DNA of 64,000 nucleotides from Streptomyces musisoli (GTDB taxonomy: Bacteria > Actinomycetota > Actinomycetes > Streptomycetales > Streptomycetaceae): contig NZ_JAERRH010000001.1 in assembly GCF_016741855.1 (NCBI RefSeq), positions 124,001 to 188,000 of the forward strand, given 5' to 3'. The position numbers and the translations under genes were made by a program. Shown here one piece after another: positions 27,750-34,000 of the stretch (within the stretch, counting starts at the first letter, position 1; the number at the start of each line of letters is the position of its first letter). The notes beneath the pieces are model-generated. The model was given only the letters and a program-made list of their open reading frames with translations. It was not told where the DNA came from and made no database searches.

Positions 27750-28769
27750 TCAGGTGTTGTCCAGCGGCAGCCCTGGCGGGTCGATCTCCGACTTCGCCAC
27801 GGCCTCGCCGGAGAGGTTGTAGGCGGCGAGCCACTTGGCGTACTGCCCGTGCTCGATCAGGTGGTTGAGTGCGTCGGCGAGCGGCTTGGCGAGTCCGCTG
27901 TCCTTGCGGGCGGTGGCGGCGATCAGGCCCTGGAGCGTCGCGCCGGCGCCGGAGAAGCTGCCCGCGCTGCGGGTCGGGTGGGGCGTGTTCGCGGTCTGCC
28001 GGGCACGGTAGGCGACACCGGGGTTGGGGCCGAAGAAGGCGTCGATCCTGCCGCTGCTCAGCGCCAGGTTGACGGCGTTCTGGTCCGGGAAGTACTTGAC
28101 GGTGAGCCTCTTGCCCTCCGCGGCCAGTTTCGCCTTCCACTCCAGGAGGATCTTCTCCTGGTTGGTGCCGGAGCCGACAGAGACCGTCCGGCTGGCGAGG
28201 TTCTCGTAGTCGCCGTCGAAGTTCCAGGTGCTCTTCTTCAGCACCTCGAAGGCCAGGTCGTCCTTGCGGTAGGAGGCGAACTCGTACTTCTTCTTGCGTT
28301 CCTCGGTGTCGGTGACGTTGGAGAAGGCCACGTCCACCCTGCCGCTGTCGAGTCCGACGAAGAGGTTCTCCCAGGTGGAGTTCTTGATCTCGGGCTGCAG
28401 GCCGAGGACGGCGGCCACCAGGCGGCCGAGGTCGGGCTCGGAGCCGGTGAGGGTCCTCTGGTCGCTGCCCACGTAGTTCAGCGGCGCGGATCCCGAGGGC
28501 AGGGCGCCGACACCGATGACGAGCTTGCCGCTCCTGCGGACGGAGGCGGGCAGTTCGGCTCTGATGGACTTCACTTCGGAGACCTTCAGCTCGGTCTCCT
28601 TCGCGGCTCCGCCGGACAGCCGGCCCACGGTCACCGTGCCGGCCGGGCCGGTGGTGGCGGCGGCTTCGCCGTCTCCTCCGCAGCCGGCGAGTCCGCCGGC
28701 GAGGGAGAGGGCCACGGTCGCCGCGGTGAGGCCGCGGATCAGGCTGCGTCGGGAGAACTGGCTGGGCAT
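27750..28769 (-). CDS. amino-acid-type ABC transporter substrate-binding lipoprotein
   Basis: The 339-residue product begins with a twin-arginine-like, hydrophobic signal (FSRRSLIRGLTAATVALS) ending in the lipobox LAGC, so it is a membrane-anchored lipoprotein. The mature part is a periplasmic-binding-protein-like fold of the polar amino acid class, with SGKLVIGVGALPSGSAPLNY, GSEPDLGRLVAAVLG and VDVAFSNVTDTEERKKKYEF. It captures the substrate outside the cell for the permease and ATPase encoded just upstream in the operon. The order permease, ATPase, binding protein, two monooxygenases is consistent with uptake followed by oxidation. Substrate is probably a sulfur-containing amino acid or sulfonate, inferred from the SAM-IV riboswitch. 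Confidence 0.9.
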   Translation of the reverse strand: MPSQFSRRSLIRGLTAATVALSLAGGLAGCGGDGEAAATTGPAGTVTVGRLSGGAAKETELKVSEVKSIRAELPASVRRSGKLVIGVGALPSGSAPLNYVGSDQRTLTGSEPDLGRLVAAVLGLQPEIKNSTWENLFVGLDSGRVDVAFSNVTDTEERKKKYEFASYRKDDLAFEVLKKSTWNFDGDYENLASRTVSVGSGTNQEKILLEWKAKLAAEGKRLTVKYFPDQNAVNLALSSGRIDAFFGPNPGVAYRARQTANTPHPTRSAGSFSGAGATLQGLIAATARKDSGLAKPLADALNHLIEHGQYAKWLAAYNLSGEAVAKSEIDPPGLPLDNT

Positions 28770-28814
28770 GGCTGTCCTTGTCGTTCGGGTGTCGCGCCGG
28801 GAACGGGTCGACGA

Positions 28815-28936
28815 GGGTGTGGTCGGGGCACTTCGCCGGTGTGCGGCGGCCGGGGCTCCTTGCCGGCGAGCGGCCGGGGCACTTCGTCGGCGTGTGGTCG
28901 GGGCGCCCTGCCGGTGTGCGGCCGGGGCGCCTTGTG
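28815..28936. repeat. degenerate tandem repeat, about five units of 22-27 bp
   Basis: Units resembling GTGTGGTCGGGGCACTTCG fill the 172-bp gap between the binding-protein and ATPase genes. The copies differ by several substitutions and small length changes. No gene is supported in this gap. Confidence 0.7.
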
Positions 28937-28941
28937 TGCGG

Positions 28942-29733
28942 TCAGAGGACCTTGCCGAGGAAGTCCCGGGTCCGCTCGTGCCGGGGGCTGTCCAGCACCT
29001 GACCGGGCGGGCCCTGTTCGACGATCCGGCCGCCGTCGATGAAGACGACCCGGTCGGCGACCTCGCGGGCGAAGCCGATCTCGTGGGTGACGATGACGAG
29101 GGTGGTGCCGCTGCTCGCCAGGTCCTTGATGACGGCGAGCACCTCGCCGACGAGTTCGGGGTCGAGCGCCGAGGTCGGCTCGTCGAAGAGAATGATCCCG
29201 GGCCGCAGGGCGAGGGCGCGGGCGATGGCGACGCGCTGCTGCTGACCGCCGGACAACTGCCGTGGGTAGGCGGCGGCCTTGTCGCCGAGGCCGACGCGTC
29301 CGAGCAGCTCACGGGCGAGGTCCCGGGCCGCCGGACCGGTCAGCCTGCCCGTGGCGACGGGGGCGGCGGCGACGTTGTCGAGGACGGTCAGGTGCGGGAA
29401 GAGGTTGAAGTTCTGGAAGACGAAGCCGATCCGGCTGCGCTGGGCGAGGATGGCGCGCTCGCCGAGTTCCCTCAGCCGCCCTCCGTGCCGCTTCACCCCG
29501 ATCGGCTCGCCGCCCACGCTGACGTGGCCGACCTCGGGCTTCTCCAGGTGGTTGACGACCCTGAGCAGCGTCGACTTGCCGGAGCCGGAGGGGCCGATGA
29601 TCACCGTGACCTCGCCGGGGCGGACGGTCAGGTCGATGCCGTCGAGGACGCGGTGGGCGCCGTACCACTTGTGGACGTTGTGCACTTCGAGCGCGGCGGG
29701 CGCGGCCTGCCCGCGGGGGTGTGCGGTGGTCAT
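28942..29733 (-). CDS. amino-acid ABC transporter ATP-binding protein
   Basis: A 263-residue nucleotide-binding domain with Walker A GPSGSGKSTLLR (about residues 47-58), Q-loop FVFQNFNLFPHLTVLDN, signature LSGGQQQRVAIARAL, Walker B IILFDEPTSALDP and switch His in VTHEIGFA. It belongs to the HisP/GlnQ class that powers polar amino acid uptake. Its ATG at 29733 overlaps the permease stop by 4 bp (ATGA). It works with the permease and lipoprotein of the same operon at the inner face of the membrane. Confidence 0.95.
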   Translation of the reverse strand: MTTAHPRGQAAPAALEVHNVHKWYGAHRVLDGIDLTVRPGEVTVIIGPSGSGKSTLLRVVNHLEKPEVGHVSVGGEPIGVKRHGGRLRELGERAILAQRSRIGFVFQNFNLFPHLTVLDNVAAAPVATGRLTGPAARDLARELLGRVGLGDKAAAYPRQLSGGQQQRVAIARALALRPGIILFDEPTSALDPELVGEVLAVIKDLASSGTTLVIVTHEIGFAREVADRVVFIDGGRIVEQGPPGQVLDSPRHERTRDFLGKVL

Positions 29734-30713
29734 ACGGCGGCCTCCCCGCGCAGCCTGGCCCGCAGCTCGGTGAGGCCGGTCCGGGCCTTCCGCAGCGGGG
29801 TCGGCGGCAGGGCCCGGGTGGCGCCCCGGGCGTAGTACCGCTCGACGTAGAACTGGACGACGGACACGGCGCTGGTCAGGATCAGGTACCAGACGGTGGC
29901 GACCAGCAGCAGCGGCACGACGTCGCCGGGATAGGTGTTGCCCATCGACTGCACCGTGCCGAACAGGTCGAGCAGCGACACGTAGAACACCAGGGACGTG
30001 CTCTTGACCAGGCCGATCAGCTGGTTGACGTAGTTCGGCGTGATCGACCTCAGGGCTTGCGGGAAGACGATCCTGCGGAACTGGTAGCCCCGGGGCAGGC
30101 CGAGCGCGGCGGCCGCCTCGTGCTGGCCCTGGTCGACGGAGAGGACGCCGCCGCGGACCACCTCCGCCGCGTAGGCCGCCTCGTTGAGGCTGAGGCCGAC
30201 GACGGCGATGGTCAGGTCCGTGGCCACCTTCGACTCGTCGAAGGTGACGAAGGCCGGGCCGAACGGTACGCCGAGGCTCAACGTCTGGTACAGGGCACTG
30301 AAGTTGTACAGGAAGATCAGCACCACGATCAGCGGGACGGAGCGGAACAGCCAGGTGTAGGTCCAGCTGACCGCGCGCAAGACCGGGCTTGCGGAGAGCC
30401 TGCCGAGGGCGAGCAGGATGCCGCCGGCGAGGCCCAGCACGGCGCTGAGCGCGGCGACTTCGAGCGTGACGAGGAGGCCGTCGAGGACGGCCGGGCGCAG
30501 GAACCAGTAGCGGAAGCGGTCCCACTGGTAGAAGGGGTTCGTGACCAGTCCGTGCAGGATCTGCGCGACGACCACGAGGACGACGGCGGTGACGATCCAC
30601 CGTCCGGGCCGGCGCAAGGGCTGAACCCGCTGTGCGTTCGGCTGCTGTGAGGGTGCGTCGGTCGGGATGGGCGCCGCGGCGAGGGAGACGGCGGCGCCTG
30701 GGGGTTCACTCAT
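29730..30713 (-). CDS. amino-acid ABC transporter permease
   Basis: The 327-residue protein has a cytoplasmic N-terminus of about 35 residues and about six membrane segments. The EAA loop (HEAAAALGLPRGYQFRRIVFPQ) contacts the ATPase. FRSVPLIVVLIFLYNF is typical of the HisM/GlnP class. Only one permease gene is present, so it should form a homodimer. It is the first structural gene after the SAM-IV riboswitch and the small leader ORF, whose stop is 172 bp upstream of this ATG. Expression should therefore fall when S-adenosylmethionine is abundant. Confidence 0.95.
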   Translation of the reverse strand: MSEPPGAAVSLAAAPIPTDAPSQQPNAQRVQPLRRPGRWIVTAVVLVVVAQILHGLVTNPFYQWDRFRYWFLRPAVLDGLLVTLEVAALSAVLGLAGGILLALGRLSASPVLRAVSWTYTWLFRSVPLIVVLIFLYNFSALYQTLSLGVPFGPAFVTFDESKVATDLTIAVVGLSLNEAAYAAEVVRGGVLSVDQGQHEAAAALGLPRGYQFRRIVFPQALRSITPNYVNQLIGLVKSTSLVFYVSLLDLFGTVQSMGNTYPGDVVPLLLVATVWYLILTSAVSVVQFYVERYYARGATRALPPTPLRKARTGLTELRARLRGEAAV

Positions 30714-30885
30714 GAGGAGCTCCGGCGGAGTCGGACACCCCGGGGCCGCGGACGGGCGGGCGCGGGCCGCGTCGGCACTACGGCACGAGGCGGCGCACGG
30801 GCCGGCGCGGACACCGGGGGCTGGGCGGACAACGGCACACCGGGTGGAAGGTGCGCGGCGGGAACGCGGGGACCGTAAGGAGAGG

Positions 30886-31035
30886 TCAGCCCTGGCGGCG
30901 GGCAGAGCCCGGTGCGGTACACAGTGCGCTGTTCACGCGGAGCAGATCGACGGCGCGGTCGGCGACGAGCGGACCGGCGGACGACGGTACGCGGCCCTGG
31001 AGGCGGCCCGAGGCCGTCCTGGGAGCTGCGTGCAT
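30886..31035 (-). CDS. putative leader peptide between SAM-IV riboswitch and transporter operon
   Basis: A 49-residue ORF starts at ATG 31035 behind AGGTGA and contains DRAVDLLRVNSALC near its end. This matches the (R)xVDLxRVSSALC pattern of the short actinobacterial leader peptides found ahead of sulfur-metabolism genes. Such ORFs are thought to act through their translation, for example by stalling at Cys codons when cysteine is scarce. Here it lies just downstream of the riboswitch, so two sulfur-sensing layers may be stacked. The motif is seen directly; the mechanism is inference. Confidence 0.6.
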   Translation of the reverse strand: MHAAPRTASGRLQGRVPSSAGPLVADRAVDLLRVNSALCTAPGSARRQG

Positions 31036-31062
31036 GGCGTCACCTGTCACTGTTCCGGCCCC

Positions 31063-31178
31063 GTGGGGCCTCGCGCTTACCGAAATCGCCGTCCGGTCCG
31101 GTCGTCACCTGGGGCACCCCACCGCGCCGCGAGGGTTGCCGGTCAGCGAGCCAGGGCTTGGCGCTGACGCTCATGACC
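31063..31178 (-). promoter_or_regulatory. SAM-IV riboswitch
   Basis: Read on the minus strand from 31178, the RNA starts GGTCATGAGCGTCAGC. It continues with GCTGACCGGCAACCCTC, the core GGTGGGGTGCCCC and AGGTGACGACC, which closes the first helix with the initial GGTC. A GGTAAGCGCGAGGCC tail supplies the outer pseudoknot element. This order and these words match the actinobacterial SAM-IV class that I recall from Mycobacterium and Streptomyces. It binds S-adenosylmethionine and controls the downstream ABC transporter and monooxygenase genes. Confidence 0.9.
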
Positions 31179-31256
31179 GTTCTAGAGCCGTAAGTAAGGC
31201 AGTCGGCCGTTCGAATGTCAACGGCCGTCCGCCCGGTGGACATCAGTGGCCCGCTC

Positions 31257-32144
31257 TCACCGGCGGGAAGTGTCCGGGGAGCCCGCGGCGTGGCTCGCCC
31301 AGTCCAGGATCTGGACCGCTGCTCCGGCGGCCTCGAGGCCCTGGCAACGGCCGTGGTGGCGGCGGGCGATGCCGTCGAGGTCGAGATGGCGGCCGAAGGC
31401 GGGGTGCGCGGCCAGGCGGCGGGCGTAGGCCCACAGCGCGCGGTGGCCGGCGATGCGGTGGACGGCGGAGGCGTCGAGGTGGCAGCGGTGGACGGTGTCC
31501 AGCTGCACCAGGGACACCCACAGCTCGATGTCGGCGGCGGTGAGCCGGCCGTCGGCGAGGTACTCCTCCTCGCTCAGCCGCCGCTCCAGCCGGCCCAGGG
31601 TGTCCAGCAGCACATCGAGCGCGCCGGCCCGCTCGTCCGGGTCGGCACCGGCACGGCCGGCGCGCTGGGCGGCCTCCTCGATGCCCTCGGCGCACATCCG
31701 CTCGACCGCCTCGATCACGGACTCCAGGCCGGCGGGATACAGGCGGGCGCGGCCGTCGTGCCGCAACCGGTCCAGGTCGCGCAGGATGCCGGGGGTGTGG
31801 GTGCTGACGATGCGTCCGGACCAGTCGTCGCCGAGGACGGGCGCGAGCGCCGGCCCGGTGTAGTGGTGGGCGCTCGCCTCGTACAGCGGACGCAGCGCCG
31901 AGTGGCCGCCGCCGGGACGGTCCGGGACGGGGGGCAGGAGGGTGACCGGACAACTGCCGCCGAGGCCCAGCAGGCTGTGGCCGACGGCGAGGCGCAGGCC
32001 GTCGGGGGACGCGGTCGACAGGTGGAGCCGGTAGCGGTGCGGCACGGCGTAGTGGCCGCTGCGCGCGTCCCGGCCGATCCGGCCCCGGAAGAGGGGTGCG
32101 GGACGACGGGCGGACGGGACGGCGGCGAGCGGAGTGATGGACAT
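31257..32144 (-). CDS. glutathione-S-transferase-like protein related to glutathionyl-hydroquinone reductases, catalytic Cys replaced
   Basis: The 295-residue protein follows the ECM4/YqjG layout: an N-terminal thioredoxin-like part with RYRLHLSTASPDGLRLA, and a C-terminal all-helical GST domain. The C-terminal domain has YPAGLESVIEAVERMCAEG, RRLSEEEYLADGRLTAADIELWVSL and RLAAHPAF. In catalytic family members the first motif reads ACPW with a nucleophilic Cys; here it is Ala45-Ser46-Pro47-Asp. That predicts loss of the usual glutathionyl transfer chemistry or a changed reaction. ATG at 32144 follows GGGGAGA. The gene is preceded by a 40-residue leader ORF and followed by the SAM-IV riboswitch, placing it in a sulfur-metabolism context. 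Confidence 0.8.
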   Translation of the reverse strand: MSITPLAAVPSARRPAPLFRGRIGRDARSGHYAVPHRYRLHLSTASPDGLRLAVGHSLLGLGGSCPVTLLPPVPDRPGGGHSALRPLYEASAHHYTGPALAPVLGDDWSGRIVSTHTPGILRDLDRLRHDGRARLYPAGLESVIEAVERMCAEGIEEAAQRAGRAGADPDERAGALDVLLDTLGRLERRLSEEEYLADGRLTAADIELWVSLVQLDTVHRCHLDASAVHRIAGHRALWAYARRLAAHPAFGRHLDLDGIARRHHGRCQGLEAAGAAVQILDWASHAAGSPDTSRR

Positions 32145-32221
32145 GCGTCTCCCCGGGTCGTGGGCGTGCGAAGGGTGATGCGGCGTGGGCGCGGCCGGCC
32201 GGCGGGGGCGAGGGCCCCGGT

Positions 32222-32344
32222 TCAGCGGTGGCGGCTGATCGCGCTGCTGACGCGCTGGAGGTCGATGTGGCGGCGGGAGGTGAGCAGGGGGGCGCGCAAC
32301 GGCGTCCGGCGCGTTCGGCCGGTGCCCGTCTCGTGGCGCGTCAT
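32222..32344 (-). CDS. putative leader peptide upstream of the GST-like gene
   Basis: This 40-residue Arg-rich ORF ends with LTSRRHIDLQRVSSAISRHR, a near-perfect match to the RRHIDLxRVSSA pattern of actinobacterial sulfur leader peptides. The Cys that usually follows is replaced by Ile-Ser. It starts at ATG 32344 behind AGGTAGGGA and ends 77 bp before the GST-like gene. Together with the leader at 30886-31035 it shows that the whole 25-32 kb block is wired to sulfur supply. Confidence 0.65.
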   Translation of the reverse strand: MTRHETGTGRTRRTPLRAPLLTSRRHIDLQRVSSAISRHR

Positions 32345-32523
32345 GATTCCCTACCTGTTCACTAGGGTTCCCTCCCTGGAGTGTCGATCCGGCTCCGTGT
32401 GACGTCAAGGGGGCGTCCACGCCTGGGACTCCGGGCGCGGCGGCGGGGGCGGCCGAGGGGAGCGAGGGGGCGCGCGACGGGGCTCTCGGGGTGCCGCGTG
32501 GGGTCTCCTCAGCGAGAGCAACA

Positions 32524-32538
32524 TGTGACATAGTACTG
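32524..32538. promoter_or_regulatory. operator-like motif ahead of the hydroxyproline dehydrogenase genes
   Basis: TGTGACATAGTACTG ends 2 bp before the GTG start at 32541. Its reverse complement recurs with one change at 35662-35676. The motif is an imperfect dyad of the GTNxAxxTNAC kind used by GntR/FCD regulators and overlaps a -10-like CATAGT, so it would block transcription. The gene lacks a ribosome-binding site and may be leaderless. Confidence 0.6.
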
Positions 32539-32540
32539 GC

Positions 32541-33701
32541 GTGGCGAAGCGACTGACCTGCGATGCCGTGGTCGTCGGAGCCGGGATGGTGGGCGCGGCC
32601 TGTGCGCTGTACGCCGCCCGGGCCGGTCTCGACGTGAGGGTGGTGGACCGGGGTCCGGTGGCCGGCGGCACCACCGGTGCGGGCGAGGGCAACCTGCTCG
32701 TCTCCGACAAGGAACCGGGCCCGGAACTGGAACTGGCCCTGCTGTCGGCTCGGTTGTGGGCCGAACTGGCCGAGGAACCGGGCACCGCGATGGAGTACGA
32801 ACCCAAGGGCGGCCTCGTGGTCGCCTCGACCCCCGGCGCCTTGGCCGCGCTGCGGGACTTCACCGCGGGCCAGCGCACGGCCGGTGTCACCGCCGTACCG
32901 GTCGGGGCGGACCGGCTGCGGGAACTGGAACCGCACTTGGCGCCCGGCATGGCGGGCGGTGTGCACTACCCGCAGGACGCCCAGGTGATGCCCGCGCTCG
33001 CCGCCGCCCGGCTGCTCCGGGCCTCCGGCGCCCGGACGCACCTGGGCCACACCGTGACCGGCGTGCTGCGCACGGCGGACGGCACGGTGTACGGCGTGCG
33101 CACCGACCGGGGCGACATCCACGCACCGGCGGTGGTGAACGCGGCCGGCACCTGGGGCGGCGAACTCGCGGCGCTGGCCGGCGTCCGGCTGCCGGTGCTC
33201 CCCCGGCGCGGCTTCGTGCTGGTCACCGAGCCGTTGCCGCGGATGATCCGGCACAAGGTGTACGCCGCCGACTATGTGGCCGACGTCGCCAGCGACTCGG
33301 CCGCCCTGCGCACCTCGCCGGTCGTGGAGGGCACGGCCGCGGGACCGGTGCTCATCGGCGCCACCCGGGAACGGGTGGGCTTCGACCGCTCGCTGTCCCT
33401 GCCCGCCGTACGGGCGCTCGCCGCCGGGGCGATCGCACTGTTCCCGTTCCTGGAGCGGATCCGCGCGCTGCGCACGTACGCGGGCTTCCGGCCGTATCTC
33501 CCCGACCACCTGCCGGCGATCGGCCCCGACCCGCGGGCGCCCGGCCTGTTCCACGCCTGCGGGCACGAGGGTGCCGGCATCGGACTCGCCCCCGGAACCG
33601 GCCGGTTGATCGCGCAGGCCCTCACCGGCGGGGCGCCGGAGCTGGATCCCGTGCCGTTCCGGCCGGAGCGGTTCGACACCGATGGAGGCGACGCCCGGTG
33701 A
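32541..33701 (+). CDS. FAD-dependent D-amino-acid dehydrogenase-type subunit, likely D-hydroxyproline dehydrogenase beta
   Basis: The 386-residue protein has an N-terminal Rossmann FAD motif (VVVGAGMVGAACALYAARAG) and VVNAAGTWGGELA in the middle. The C-terminal TYAGFRPYLPDHLPAIG and CGHEGAGIGLAPGTGRL complete the DAO/glycine oxidase fold. The next two genes encode a small [2Fe-2S] protein and a large FAD/Fe-S protein. This is the three-subunit arrangement of HcnABC/LhpBEF-type dehydrogenases, which oxidise cis-4-hydroxy-D-proline. A hydroxyproline epimerase and a DapA-like deaminase follow. Its GTG start at 32541 is directly behind the operator-like motif. The enzyme would feed electrons to a membrane or quinone acceptor. 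Confidence 0.88.
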   Translation: MAKRLTCDAVVVGAGMVGAACALYAARAGLDVRVVDRGPVAGGTTGAGEGNLLVSDKEPGPELELALLSARLWAELAEEPGTAMEYEPKGGLVVASTPGALAALRDFTAGQRTAGVTAVPVGADRLRELEPHLAPGMAGGVHYPQDAQVMPALAAARLLRASGARTHLGHTVTGVLRTADGTVYGVRTDRGDIHAPAVVNAAGTWGGELAALAGVRLPVLPRRGFVLVTEPLPRMIRHKVYAADYVADVASDSAALRTSPVVEGTAAGPVLIGATRERVGFDRSLSLPAVRALAAGAIALFPFLERIRALRTYAGFRPYLPDHLPAIGPDPRAPGLFHACGHEGAGIGLAPGTGRLIAQALTGGAPELDPVPFRPERFDTDGGDAR

Positions 33702-34000
33702 ATCCCCTGGAGTTGACCCGGGCCCGGCCGGGCCCGGCCCGCACCGTCACCTTCGACGGACGGCCCCTCGAAGCGCTGCCGGGCCAGACCGTCGCGGCGG
33801 CGCTGTGGGCGGCGGGCGTGACGTCCTGGCGCAGCACGCGGGACACCGGCCGCCCCCGCGGGGTGTTCTGCGGGATCGGGGTGTGCTTCGACTGCCTGGT
33901 GACCGTCAACGACCGCCCCAATCAACGAGCCTGCCTGGTGCCGGTGCACCCCGGCGATGTGATCCGCAGCCAGCGGGGGACGGGCCGGGACGATGGCTGA
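33698..34000 (+). CDS. small [2Fe-2S] ferredoxin-like subunit, likely D-hydroxyproline dehydrogenase gamma
   Basis: A 100-residue protein with a plant-type ferredoxin pattern CGIGVCFDCLVTVN followed by RACLVPV, giving the four Cys ligands of a [2Fe-2S] cluster. It starts with GTG overlapping the stop of the beta-type subunit gene (GTGA), and its end overlaps the next gene by 8 bp. In HcnB/LhpE-like complexes this subunit passes electrons between the two flavoproteins. The size and gene order agree with that role. Confidence 0.88.
   Translation: MNPLELTRARPGPARTVTFDGRPLEALPGQTVAAALWAAGVTSWRSTRDTGRPRGVFCGIGVCFDCLVTVNDRPNQRACLVPVHPGDVIRSQRGTGRDDG

Noticed and set aside
31215..32402. Plus-strand open frame opposite the GST-like gene
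   Set aside because: It is antisense to a protein with a recognisable GST domain and to the leader ORF, and has no motif of its own.
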